DNA of 32,910 bases from an uncultured Magnetospirillum sp. (GCF_903853455.1 NZ_CAINTR010000074.1:1-32910), one strand, 5' to 3'. Positions 8,339 to 16,031 are shown, numbered from the stretch's first letter. Made by a program: numbers and translations. Notes: generated by a model from the sequence alone, not told the origin.

Positions 8339-9343
8339 TCACGCCGCGTCGGCTTCGGGGCGGTTGTGCTTGCCGTAGCGGTTCAGGTAGAGCGGCAGGA
8401 CGGCCTCGGCCGCCGTGGGGGTGATGCCCAGCTCGGCCACACCCGGCTTGCCGCCGCGCACCACGTTGTCCACCTTCATCAGCCGAACCTGATCGCGGGT
8501 CAGCATGGGATTGGGCATCAGTTGCAGGAAGGCGGCCTGCACCATGCCGAGGCCGAACGGCACCGGCACCAGATGGCATTGCCGGCCGGTCACCTGGAGC
8601 ACCAGCTCCATGATTTCCTTCATGGAGTAGCGGCGCGGGCCGCCCAGCTCGTAGACCTTGCCGGCCAGACGGGAATCATCCAGCACCGCGGCGATGGCGG
8701 CGGCGACGTCGCCCACATGGATCGGCTGGAAGGTCGGGCCGCCCGAGCCGAACAGGTCGATGGAACAGCCGCCCTCGCCGCAGACCGGCTTGAAGCCGTC
8801 GCTGGTGAACACCGGCAGGACCGGCGATATCATGGCCATTTTGCCGAAGCGGTTGAAGAAGTCGTCGTCGGGGCCGAACACCACCGAGGGGCGGATGATG
8901 GTGGCGCCGGGGAAGGCGGCCAGCACCGCCTCTTCGCCGGCGGCCTTGCTCCGCGCATAGGCGGATTCGGAATTCTTGTCGGCCCCCAGGGCCGACATGT
9001 GCACCAGCTTGGTGATGCCGGCGGCCTTGGCGGCGGCGGCGACGTTGGCGGCGCCCTTGACGTGGACGGCCTCGAAGCTGCGCGAGCCGCGCTCATAGAG
9101 AATGCCCACCAGATTGACCACGGCGTCGGCGCCGGCCACCGCCATGGTGACGGCGGCGGGGTCGGTGATGTCGGCGCGCAGCGGCGTCACCTGTCCCACG
9201 TCGCCCATGGGCTTCAGAAATTCGGCGGCGGTGGGGTCGCGGACCGCCGCGCGGACCACCCAACCTTGCGCCGCCAGCCGACGCACCAGCGTCCGGCCGA
9301 TGAAACCCGATCCCCCGAATACCGTGACCAGACGCCGAGCCAT
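8339..9343 (-). CDS. NAD(P)-dependent epimerase/dehydratase, complex I NDUFA9-like
   Basis: This 334-aa atypical short-chain dehydrogenase has an N-terminal Rossmann motif TVFGGSGFIG (G-x-x-G-x-x-G). Further motifs are NLVGIL, HMSALGAD, a Tyr-Ala-Arg-Ser-Lys active-site-like segment (YARSK) and RPSVVFGP. The closest family I recognise is the NDUFA9-like group, related to the mitochondrial complex I accessory subunit that holds NADPH. A Cys-containing segment (GFKPVCGEGGCSID) interrupts the expected VFGPDD...PIHVGDV region and is longer than I expect for the family. It is transcribed alone on the minus strand. Catalytic activity and substrate are unknown; a role in respiratory complex I is inferred from family only. 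Confidence 0.8.
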   Translation of the reverse strand: MARRLVTVFGGSGFIGRTLVRRLAAQGWVVRAAVRDPTAAEFLKPMGDVGQVTPLRADITDPAAVTMAVAGADAVVNLVGILYERGSRSFEAVHVKGAANVAAAAKAAGITKLVHMSALGADKNSESAYARSKAAGEEAVLAAFPGATIIRPSVVFGPDDDFFNRFGKMAMISPVLPVFTSDGFKPVCGEGGCSIDLFGSGGPTFQPIHVGDVAAAIAAVLDDSRLAGKVYELGGPRRYSMKEIMELVLQVTGRQCHLVPVPFGLGMVQAAFLQLMPNPMLTRDQVRLMKVDNVVRGGKPGVAELGITPTAAEAVLPLYLNRYGKHNRPEADAA

Positions 9344-9474
9344 CAGCTTGCCTCCCTATGAGTCGACGGAACAGCGCTTCGCCGTCCCCCACATTCGGGT
9401 AGGAAGCTAGCCCATAACGCCGAATCGTGTAAAGGCCGGGCTGGCAAAAAGCTGAATTGATCGCGAAATCTTCG

Positions 9475-9503
9475 TTGACATGGCGGGCGGGCTCGCCTAT
9501 TTC
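9475..9503 (+). promoter_or_regulatory. Sigma-70-type promoter for tRNA-Leu
   Basis: A perfect TTGACA (9475-9480), a 17-base spacer and TATTTC (9498-9503) lie about 38 bases before the mature tRNA 5' end. That leaves a short leader for RNase P to remove. Confidence 0.65.
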
Positions 9504-9541
9504 TTCGCGCCTCGGACGGCTCGGCCGTTCGTAGGCTACCT

Positions 9542-9628
9542 GCCCAGGTGGCGGAATTGGTAGACGCGCACGGTTCAGGTCCGTGTGGCAGTGATGTCGT
9601 GGAAGTTCGAGTCTTCTCCTGGGCACCA
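9542..9628 (+). tRNA. tRNA-Leu (anticodon CAG)
   Basis: This is an 87-base class II tRNA with CCA encoded. The acceptor stem GCCCAGG pairs with CCTGGGC, followed by A and CCA. The D-loop contains GGAATTGGTAGAC, typical of bacterial tRNA-Leu. The anticodon stem is CACGG/CCGTG around loop TTCAGGT, putting CAG at 9576-9578 to read CUG. A long variable arm follows, then the T arm with GTTCGAGTC. CUG is the dominant leucine codon in the neighbouring genes, so this is likely a major isoacceptor. Confidence 0.97.
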
Positions 9629-9633
9629 TCTCC

Positions 9634-9657
9634 CTCCCCCCGTTCACGCGGGGGGAG
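9634..9657 (+). terminator. GC-rich hairpin after tRNA-Leu
   Basis: A 9-bp stem (9634-9642 with 9649-9657, six C paired to six G) with loop TTCACG lies 5 bases after the tRNA CCA end. It could terminate the tRNA transcript or mark its 3' processing. It also resembles one arm of the CTCTCCC-type intergenic repeats seen elsewhere in the window. Confidence 0.45.
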
Positions 9658-9715
9658 AGGTGGAGACAACGGACGCGGCACCGCCAGCCCAGCCAGGGCA
9701 ATACAGGAGCCGCAC

Positions 9716-10327
9716 ATGACCGTTCACTATCACATCAACGATCTCCCCGCCGACGTGAACCTTGGTGCCGTGGTCGCCATCGACTCCGAAACCATGGGCC
9801 TCAACCTTCAGCGCGACCGCCTGTGCGTGGTCCAGTTGTCGGCCGGCGACGGCGACGCCCATGTGGTCCACTTCCCCCAGCCGAAGTGGGACGCTCCCAA
9901 TCTGACCAAGCTGTTCGCCGATCCCAAGGTGGTGAAGCTGTTCCACTTCGCCCGCTTCGACGTCGCCCAGATCCACCGCTATTTCGGCGTGCGCTGCGAG
10001 CCGGTCTACTGCACCAAGATCGCCTCGCGGCTGACCCGCACCAACACCGAAAGCCACAGCCTCAAGACGCTGTGCAAGGAGTTCCTGGGGGTCGACCTGT
10101 CCAAGCTCCAGCAAAGCTCCGATTGGGGCGCGCCCACCCTGAGCGCCGACCAGTTGGCCTATGCCGCCTCGGACGTGCTGTATCTTCACCAGTTGAAGGA
10201 CAGGCTGGACGTGCTGCTGGACCGCGAGGGGCGCCGCGCCCTGGCCGAATCCTGCTTCCGCTTCCTGCCTGACCGGGCCGACCTCGACCTGGCCGGCTGG
10301 GATGCCGAGGACATCTTCGCGCACTGA
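9716..10327 (+). CDS. rnd: Ribonuclease D family 3'-5' exonuclease
   Basis: This 203-aa DEDD-superfamily 3'-5' exonuclease is likely to act in RNA (tRNA precursor) 3' trimming. The DEDD motifs are visible: AIDSETMGL (DxE), a FHFARFD segment, and YAASDVLYLHQL (YxxxD). Only the exonuclease core is present and the HRDC domain of E. coli RNase D is absent, as is usual for the short alphaproteobacterial form. The frame is open further upstream through the tRNA gene, but ATG 9716 with AGGAGC 5 bases before it is the sensible start. It lies directly downstream of tRNA-Leu, a fitting but possibly incidental pairing. Confidence 0.9.
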   Translation: MTVHYHINDLPADVNLGAVVAIDSETMGLNLQRDRLCVVQLSAGDGDAHVVHFPQPKWDAPNLTKLFADPKVVKLFHFARFDVAQIHRYFGVRCEPVYCTKIASRLTRTNTESHSLKTLCKEFLGVDLSKLQQSSDWGAPTLSADQLAYAASDVLYLHQLKDRLDVLLDREGRRALAESCFRFLPDRADLDLAGWDAEDIFAH

Positions 10328-10342
10328 CGCTTTCGTTCTGCT

Positions 10343-10473
10343 CCTCGCCCGCTTGCGGGAGAGGAAGGGGCCCGCCGCGAAAGCGGTGGGACGGTGAGGG
10401 CCTTTGGCTCAAACAGACGCGCCCTCACCCGGCTCGGCTTCGCCTCGCCACCCTCTCCCGCAAGCGGGCGAGG
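10343..10473. repeat. Nested palindromic intergenic repeat (CTCTCCC/CCCTCACC type)
   Basis: A 22-base arm at 10343-10364 returns as an exact inverted copy at 10452-10473. Inside it, GGTGAGGG (10393-10400) matches CCCTCACC (10432-10439). A GAAA-capped 8-bp hairpin with one G-T pair sits at 10371-10390. The architecture resembles bacterial interspersed mosaic elements. A related unit occurs at 22841-22966. It fills most of the 219-base gap between rnd and hldD and contains no gene. Confidence 0.8.
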
Positions 10474-10546
10474 GATTTCGCTCCCCGCTTGCCGGGGCCG
10501 CCGGGCCGGCCTATAACCGAGGCGGTTCCATCTGGCGGAGAGTGCG

Positions 10547-11533
10547 ATGATCCTCGTTACCGGCGGCGCCGGCTTCATCGGGTCCAACATCCTGGCGGCC
10601 TTGGAAGAGCGGGGCGCCGGCAAGCTGGTGGTCTGCGACCGGCTGCGTTCCAACGACAAGTGGCGCAACATCGCCAAGCGCGAGCTGGCCGACATCGTCC
10701 ATCCCGAGCAGTTGTTCGACTTCCTCGAAGCCAATCGCAAGAACATGGAGGTGGTGTTCCACATGGGCGCCATCTCGGCCACCACCGAGACCGACGCCGA
10801 CAAGATCCTGGCCAACAATTTCTCGTTGTCGCTGGCGCTGTGGAAGTGGTGCGCGCTGAACAACGTGCGCTTCATCTACGCCTCGTCGGCGGCGACCTAT
10901 GGCGACGGCGCCCAGGGGTTCGACGACGACTGCTCCATGGAGCATCTGGCCAAGCTGCGACCGCTGAACGCCTATGGCTGGTCCAAGCAGCTGTTCGACC
11001 GCCGGGTGGCGCGCAAGGTTTCGGTCGGGTCGCGGCGGCCGCCGCAATGGGCCGGGTTGAAGTTCTTCAACGTCTACGGACCCAACGAATACCACAAGGG
11101 CAACCAGCAGAGCGTGGTGGCCCAGGTCTATCCCCATGCCGAGAAGGCCGCCGCCTATCAGCTGTTCCGGTCGCACAATCCCAAATATCCCGATGGTGGT
11201 CAGCTGCGCGACTTCATCTGGATCGACGACGTGGTCGACGTGATGATGTGGCTGCTGGAGAATCCCGCCGTCAACGGCGTGTTCAACGTGGGCACCGGCA
11301 AGGCGCGCTCGTTCCTCGACCTGGCCAACGCGGTTTATCGGGCGGTGGGGCGCGAGCCGCAGATCAAGTTCCGCGATACTCCCATCGAGATCCGTGACAA
11401 GTACCAGTACTTCACCCAGGCCAAGATGGACCGGCTGCGTCAGGCCGGCTATTCCAAGCCCTTCACCACGCTGGAGGAGGGAGTGGAAACCTATGTGAAG
11501 CGGTTTCTCTCGGCCTCGGACCCGTATCGCTGA
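10547..11533 (+). CDS. hldD: ADP-L-glycero-D-manno-heptose 6-epimerase
   Basis: HldD makes ADP-L-glycero-D-manno-heptose, the heptose donor for the lipopolysaccharide inner core. The product is 328 aa. It has an N-terminal NADP-binding TGGAGFIGSN and the family's DRLRSNDKWRNIAK and HMGAISATTE. The catalytic Ser region is SSAATYG and the Tyr-x-x-x-Lys is YGWSK. KFFNVYGPNEYHK and RDFIWIDDVV follow. GGAGAG lies 6 bases before ATG 10547. Its stop TGA shares one base with the lgt start (TGATG), so the two are coupled. Confidence 0.95.
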   Translation: MILVTGGAGFIGSNILAALEERGAGKLVVCDRLRSNDKWRNIAKRELADIVHPEQLFDFLEANRKNMEVVFHMGAISATTETDADKILANNFSLSLALWKWCALNNVRFIYASSAATYGDGAQGFDDDCSMEHLAKLRPLNAYGWSKQLFDRRVARKVSVGSRRPPQWAGLKFFNVYGPNEYHKGNQQSVVAQVYPHAEKAAAYQLFRSHNPKYPDGGQLRDFIWIDDVVDVMMWLLENPAVNGVFNVGTGKARSFLDLANAVYRAVGREPQIKFRDTPIEIRDKYQYFTQAKMDRLRQAGYSKPFTTLEEGVETYVKRFLSASDPYR

Positions 11534-12348
11534 TGCTGTTCTCCCTCGTCTATCCCCAGATCGACCCCGTCGCCCTGCAATTGGGGCCTTTCGCCATCCG
11601 TTGGTATGCCCTGGCCTATATCACCGGGCTGATGCTGGGCTGGCGGGTGGTCAAGTTCCTGGTGGCCCGGCCGCCCCACGCCCTGACCGAGATGGAGGTC
11701 GATGACTTCCTGGTCTGGGCCACCCTGGGGGTGGTGCTGGGTGGACGGCTAGGCTACGTGCTGTTCTACAAGCCGCTGTATTACCTGGCCAATCCGCTGG
11801 AAATCCCCATGGTCTGGCAGGGCGGCATGTCGTTTCACGGCGGCGCCCTGGGGGTGATCGGCGCCATTATCCTGTTTTCGCGGCTGCGCGGCCGCAACCT
11901 GTTCCAGGTGGGCGACGTGATCTGCTGCGTCGTGCCCATCGGCCTGTTCTTCGGCCGCATCGCCAATTTCGTCAATGGCGAGCTGTTCGGCCGCATCGCC
12001 CCCGACGCCGAGCTGGCCATGGTGTTTCCCCATGGCGGGCCGCTGCCCCGCCATCCCAGCCAGTTGTACGAGGCCGGTCTGGAAGGCTTGGTGCTGTTCA
12101 CCGTCATGATGCTGCTGTGGCGCTTCACCGACATCCGCAACCGCTTTGGGGCGCTGTCGGGGGTGTTCCTGGCCGGCTACGGCATCGCCCGCATCACCGG
12201 CGAGTTCTTCCGTCAGCCCGACGCCCATCTGGGTTTCCTGTGGGGCGGCGCCACCATGGGCCAGTTGCTGTCCATCCCCCAGGTGGTGGTGGGGCTGGTG
12301 CTGCTGGCCTGGGCTTGGCGTAGCCATCAGCCCAAGGCGGCCGGATGA
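11533..12348 (+). CDS. lgt: Phosphatidylglycerol-prolipoprotein diacylglyceryl transferase
   Basis: Lgt is the inner-membrane enzyme that attaches diacylglycerol from phosphatidylglycerol to the lipobox Cys of prolipoproteins, the first lipoprotein maturation step. The product is 271 aa with about seven hydrophobic segments. The conserved YALAYITG, SFHGGALG and the Lgt signature GRIANFVNGELFGR are present, followed by HPSQLYEA. The last also marks the C-terminal half of the family. It overlaps hldD by 1 base and the methyltransferase by 4. Several lipoproteins with lipoboxes are encoded in this same window. Confidence 0.96.
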   Translation: MLFSLVYPQIDPVALQLGPFAIRWYALAYITGLMLGWRVVKFLVARPPHALTEMEVDDFLVWATLGVVLGGRLGYVLFYKPLYYLANPLEIPMVWQGGMSFHGGALGVIGAIILFSRLRGRNLFQVGDVICCVVPIGLFFGRIANFVNGELFGRIAPDAELAMVFPHGGPLPRHPSQLYEAGLEGLVLFTVMMLLWRFTDIRNRFGALSGVFLAGYGIARITGEFFRQPDAHLGFLWGGATMGQLLSIPQVVVGLVLLAWAWRSHQPKAAG

Positions 12349-13418
12349 GTCTGGCGGCCCTCCTCGCCGAGCGCATCCGGGCCGACGGCCCCATGGGTGT
12401 CGATGTGTTCATGGCCGAGGCGCTGGGCCATCCCCAATACGGCTACTACATGGGCCGCGATCCGTTCGGGGCCGGCGGCGACTTCACCACCGCCCCCGAG
12501 ATCAGCCAGATGTTCGGCGAGTTGATCGGGCTGTGGGGCGCCATCGTCTGGCAGTCCATGGGCGCGCCGGCGCGGGTGGTGCTGGCCGAGATCGGGCCGG
12601 GACGCGGCACCCTGATGGCCGATCTGCTGCGTGCCGCCCGGACCCTTCCGGCCTTCGCCGCCGCCATCGAGGCTTATCTGATCGAGACCAGCCCGGCTTT
12701 ACGCAACCGGCAGGCCCAGACCCTGGCCCAGGACAAGGTCACCTGGCTGGAGCGGTTCGAGGACCTGCCCGAGGGGCCGCTGCTGCTGGTGGCCAACGAG
12801 CTGTTCGACGCCCTGCCCATCCGCCAGTACGAGAAACGGCCGGACGGCTGGGTCGAGCGCAAGATCGGCCTCGACGAGGCCGGCGGCTTCGTCTTCGTCG
12901 CCGGGGACGTGGTGGTGTCGCCCGCCCTGGCGCCTGAGGTCCTGGCGGCGCCCATTGGGGCCGTCGCCGAGATCTGCGAGCCCGGCCGCGCCCTGGCCGC
13001 CGCCATCGGCCAGCGGCTGGCGACCAGCCCCGGCGCCGCCCTGATCGTCGATTACGGCCCGCCCGCCAGCGGCGCCGGCGACAGTTTGCAGGCGGTGCGA
13101 AGCCACCGCTATCATCCGGCCTTGGCCGATCCCGGCCATGTGGATCTGACCGCCCATGTGGACTTCCAGGCCCTGGCCGAGGCCGGCGCCGGGGCGGGAG
13201 CGGCGGCGCATGGCCCGGTGTCGCAGGGCCGCTGGCTGCTGCGTCTGGGGATCGAGGAGCGTACCGTCATGCTGATGCGCAACGCCACCCCGGATCAGGC
13301 CGCCGACATCGCCGGCCGCGCGCGCCGCTTGATCGATCCCGGTGAAATGGGCACCCTGTTCCAGGTTCTCGCCCTGGCAAGCCCCGATTTGCCCACTCCT
13401 CCCGGTCTGGATGCCTAA
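12345..13418 (+). CDS. Class I SAM-dependent methyltransferase, MidA/NDUFAF7 family
   Basis: This 357-aa protein belongs to the family of the mitochondrial complex I assembly factor NDUFAF7, a protein arginine methyltransferase. Family marks include HPQYGYYMGRDPFGAGGDFTTAPEISQMFGE near the N-terminus (written here only as key blocks GYY, GGDF, TAPE). The SAM-binding AEIGPGRGTLM, IETSPALR, ANELFDALP and IVDYG segments follow. The start overlaps lgt by 4 bases and pgeF follows 5 bases after its stop. The lgt-midA-pgeF order is common in alphaproteobacteria. The bacterial substrate is not established. Confidence 0.88.
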   Translation: MSLAALLAERIRADGPMGVDVFMAEALGHPQYGYYMGRDPFGAGGDFTTAPEISQMFGELIGLWGAIVWQSMGAPARVVLAEIGPGRGTLMADLLRAARTLPAFAAAIEAYLIETSPALRNRQAQTLAQDKVTWLERFEDLPEGPLLLVANELFDALPIRQYEKRPDGWVERKIGLDEAGGFVFVAGDVVVSPALAPEVLAAPIGAVAEICEPGRALAAAIGQRLATSPGAALIVDYGPPASGAGDSLQAVRSHRYHPALADPGHVDLTAHVDFQALAEAGAGAGAAAHGPVSQGRWLLRLGIEERTVMLMRNATPDQAADIAGRARRLIDPGEMGTLFQVLALASPDLPTPPGLDA

Positions 13419-13423
13419 GCCCC

Positions 13424-14191
13424 ATGATCACCCTGTCCGCCTTGAACGATTTCAACCGCATCCGCCATGGGTTCTTCACCCGTGAAGGCGGCGTGTCGCA
13501 GGGCCTCTACGGCTCGCTGAACTGCGGCCCGGGATCCAAGGACGACCCGGCAGCGGTGCGGGAGAACCGGGGCCGCGCCATGGCCATGATGGACCTGCCG
13601 GTGGAATCGCTGGCGACGCTGTACCAGGCCCATACGGCCGACGTGGTGGTGGTCACCGAAGCCTGGCCGGCGGGGCAGTCGCCCACCGCCGACGCCATGG
13701 TCACCAACCGCCCCGGCATCGCTCTCGGCATCCTCACCGCCGATTGCGCGCCGGTGCTGCTGGCCGACGGCAAGGGCGGCGTGGTGGCGGCGGCCCATGC
13801 CGGCTGGAAGGGCGCCCTGGGCGGCGTGCTGGACAACACCGTCAAGGCCATGGTCGAACTGGGCGGCAAGACCGCCAACATGGTCGCCGCCATCGGGCCG
13901 TGCATCGGCCACCGCTCCTACGAGGTCGGGCCGGAATTCCCTGATCCCTTCCTGGCGGAAGACGCCCACAACATCGACTTCTTCGCGCCGTCGTCCCGGC
14001 CCGGTCACGCCCTGTTCGACCTGCCCGGCTACATCTCGCGCAAGCTGGCCCGGCTGGGCGTGATCGACGTGACGCGGGTGCCGGCCGACACCTGTCGCGA
14101 CGAGGCACGCTTCTTCAGCTATCGCCGCACCACGCTGCGGGGCGAGCCCGATTACGGCCGCCAACTCTCGGCGATCCTGCTGGACCGATGA
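13424..14191 (+). CDS. pgeF: Peptidoglycan editing factor PgeF (YfiH, multicopper polyphenol oxidoreductase fold)
   Basis: PgeF prevents or removes misincorporated amino acids (such as Ser for Ala) in peptidoglycan stem peptides; homologues were earlier called laccases. The 255-aa product carries the metal-site residues His70 (YQAHTADV), Cys108 (TADCAPV) and His125 (AHAGWKG). RHGFFTREGGVS is at the N-terminus, and GPCIG and DTCRDEARFFSYRR come later. It is probably cytoplasmic, with no signal peptide. It is the fourth and last gene of the hldD operon. A copy of the structured repeat element begins 12 bases after its stop. Confidence 0.93.
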   Translation: MITLSALNDFNRIRHGFFTREGGVSQGLYGSLNCGPGSKDDPAAVRENRGRAMAMMDLPVESLATLYQAHTADVVVVTEAWPAGQSPTADAMVTNRPGIALGILTADCAPVLLADGKGGVVAAAHAGWKGALGGVLDNTVKAMVELGGKTANMVAAIGPCIGHRSYEVGPEFPDPFLAEDAHNIDFFAPSSRPGHALFDLPGYISRKLARLGVIDVTRVPADTCRDEARFFSYRRTTLRGEPDYGRQLSAILLDR

Positions 14192-14202
14192 GAGCCTTTT
14201 TT

Positions 14203-14282
14203 GCCCCTCAAGCGCCGGGCGGCGAACTCCGTTCGCCTTGGCTTTCGCGCCATGGGGCGCGCCGGGCTTTGCCCGCAACTCC
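14203..14282 (-). repeat. Structured dispersed repeat, full copy A
   Basis: This is the complete copy in minus orientation. Read on the minus strand it has GGAGTTGC, a 5-bp hairpin with a 3-base loop (14263-14275), a 6-bp hairpin with a 4-base loop (14246-14261), the linker CGAAAGCCAA, a 7-bp hairpin with a 3-base loop (14221-14237), and a tail close to GCCCGGCGCTTGAGGGG. The same order of hairpins and linkers occurs at 25341-25420 with different stem bases. The copy ends directly at the ATG cluster of the following lipoprotein gene. Confidence 0.8.
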
Positions 14283-14288
14283 ATGGCA

Positions 14289-15158
14289 ATGAATAAATTC
14301 ATAGCCATGTCGGTTCTCCTGCCGCTTTTGCTGCTGCTGGCGGCCTGCGGCGACATTCCCCAGCCGTTCCGCCACGAGGGCACCAATCTGGCGCTGGCCC
14401 CGGCGGCGGCGCGCGGCGTCGAGGTCCGGCCGCTGGACGAGTCGCCGCGCTCGGCCCAGTTGGCAGCCGCCATCGTGCGCCGCCTGCTGGAGGAGGAGAT
14501 TCCCGCCTCCACCCGCGCGGTGGTGCCCGGCGCCTGGGTGCTCAGCGCCAGGGCCGAGCCCGCCGCCGGTGCGACCGTGCTGACCTGGACGCTGGCCCGT
14601 TCGGGCGGCGAGGCCCTGGGGGGGCTGGAGCAGAAGGTCCCGGCGGGACCTTGGGCGCGGGCCACCCCCAAGACCATCGACCTTATCGCCGCCGAAGTGG
14701 TGGACAAGCTGACGGGGCCGCTGCACGGCGACGGTCCCAAGACGGCCGCCGGAGTGGTGGCGCCGGTGATCCGGCTGCTGCCGCTGACGGGGCTGCCGGG
14801 CGACGGCGACACTGCCCTGGCCACGGCCATGCGGACCATGCTCAAGCGCGACGGCCTTACGGTGGTGGATGGCGAGGCGCCGGCCGACTTCCTGCTGCGC
14901 GGGCAAGTGACCCTGTCGCCCGGTCGTCCCGGCGAGGAGATGCTGGCGGTGGCCTGGACGGTGACCAGCCGGAGCGGCGAGGATCTCGGCACTTCGTCGC
15001 AGCAGGGGCCGGTGCCCAAGGGGCGGCTGGCCGGCCCTTGGGGCTCGCTGGCCAGCGACATCGCCGCCGGAGCCACCGACGGCATCGGCCAGATCCTTCG
15101 CGCCGCCGTGACGGCCAATGCCGGCGGCAAGGGCCTGGCTACGCCACCATCTCGATGA
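14289..15158 (+). CDS. Predicted outer-membrane or periplasmic lipoprotein, unknown function
   Basis: This lipoprotein of about 289 aa has a signal peptide MNKFIAMSVLLPLLLLLAAC whose lipobox LAAC puts the lipidated Cys at about residue 20. The rest is soluble and Ala/Gly-rich, with two similar-looking stretches (AAAIVRRLLEEEIPA and ATAMRTMLKRDGLTV) that may reflect a repeated fold. I do not recognise a family. In-frame ATGs are at 14283, 14289 and 14307. I chose 14289 because it gives a compact charged n-region. No Shine-Dalgarno is visible, because the repeat element ends immediately upstream. The 3' end overlaps the convergent VOC gene by 20 bases. Confidence 0.75.
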   Translation: MNKFIAMSVLLPLLLLLAACGDIPQPFRHEGTNLALAPAAARGVEVRPLDESPRSAQLAAAIVRRLLEEEIPASTRAVVPGAWVLSARAEPAAGATVLTWTLARSGGEALGGLEQKVPAGPWARATPKTIDLIAAEVVDKLTGPLHGDGPKTAAGVVAPVIRLLPLTGLPGDGDTALATAMRTMLKRDGLTVVDGEAPADFLLRGQVTLSPGRPGEEMLAVAWTVTSRSGEDLGTSSQQGPVPKGRLAGPWGSLASDIAAGATDGIGQILRAAVTANAGGKGLATPPSR

Positions 15159-15972
15159 AGACGCCGCAGGCATCCGCGGCGGCGACGCGCAGCGTGCCGT
15201 CGGGATCGCGGCTGTGGGGAACGCCGTTGGCCCGCAGCACCCTCGCCGCGATGTCGGTGCTGGCTACGGTAACGGTCATGGCCACCAGGGCCGGCGGCGG
15301 CGGAACGGGTTCGTCCTCGGCTTCGGGATGCAACTGGTCGAGGTCGTCGGGCCGGCACAGGAACACCAGGCCTCGGCCGCTGTGGACCGTCACGGTCTCG
15401 TCGGTGGCGGTGGCGGCGGCCGGTCCGATCAGGCGGTCCCAAGCCGCCATCAGCCCGACCGGATCGGCCACCAGGGCGGTGACCGAGGCGATGGCGGCGG
15501 CGGTGTTGGCATGGTCGGTCCAGCCGGGTTGGCGCAGCAGCTCCGGCGTCAGGTGCTGGCACAGGAACGAAGGCACTCCCGGCGTGGTGTCGGGTGGCAG
15601 CACCCCGGCGACGAAGCGGGCCAGTCGCGGTCCGTCTTGGGTGGGGATGGTGCGGCTGAGGCTGCCGGGCGGTTCCAGTCCCAGGCGGGCGGCGTCGGCA
15701 GCGGCGTCGGCACTGCCGAACACCAGCCCCATCAGCCCTTCCCGCGTCTGGGTGAAGGCGCGCAGCCGCTCCGCCGGCTCGCCCTCGCCCTCCGCCGCCA
15801 ACAGCTCGATGTAATCATTGCCGAACATCAGGCAGCGATTGGCGGTGCCCCATTCGGCATGCTCTCCCCGCGCCGACAGGGTGAAGCCCAGCCGCCGGAA
15901 GGTCTCCGAGGCGGCGTCGAGGTCGCGCACCGCCAGGATGACATGGTCGAGACCGGTGATATGACGCGACAT
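15139..15972 (-). CDS. VOC-superfamily (glyoxalase-like) protein
   Basis: This 277-aa protein opens with the classic VOC strand GLDHVILAVRDLDAASETFRRLGFTLS. An internal GTANRCLMFGNDYIELL segment follows, and a second VOC half ends with VFIEMVA. It fits the glyoxalase-like domain family with two beta-alpha-beta-beta-beta units per half. His in LDHV and Glu in YIEL/FIEM are candidate metal ligands. The substrate is unknown. GGAGAGGAA lies 8 bases before ATG, supporting the start. It follows tyrA on the same strand after 59 bases that contain a partial structured repeat, so it may be co-transcribed with the aromatic amino acid genes. Confidence 0.85.
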   Translation of the reverse strand: MSRHITGLDHVILAVRDLDAASETFRRLGFTLSARGEHAEWGTANRCLMFGNDYIELLAAEGEGEPAERLRAFTQTREGLMGLVFGSADAAADAARLGLEPPGSLSRTIPTQDGPRLARFVAGVLPPDTTPGVPSFLCQHLTPELLRQPGWTDHANTAAAIASVTALVADPVGLMAAWDRLIGPAAATATDETVTVHSGRGLVFLCRPDDLDQLHPEAEDEPVPPPPALVAMTVTVASTDIAARVLRANGVPHSRDPDGTLRVAAADACGVFIEMVA

Positions 15973-15992
15973 GGGGCTATTCCTCTCCGTGA

Positions 15993-16026
15993 GCGGGCGA
16001 GGCGCCCGCCCGGCGATTGAGGGACA
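15993..16026 (+). repeat. Structured dispersed repeat, partial copy D
   Basis: A 7-bp perfect hairpin GCGGGCG-AGG-CGCCCGC (15993-16009) is followed by the tail CCGGCGATTGAGGGACA. It corresponds to the last hairpin and tail of the full element, again with its own stem sequence. It lies in the gap between tyrA and the VOC gene. Confidence 0.65.
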
Positions 16027-16031
16027 AACAA

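Noticed and set aside
9548-9715. An in-frame 56-residue N-terminal extension of RNase D
   Set aside because: It would translate the tRNA-Leu gene itself. ATG 9716 has a good ribosome-binding site and gives the family N-terminus.
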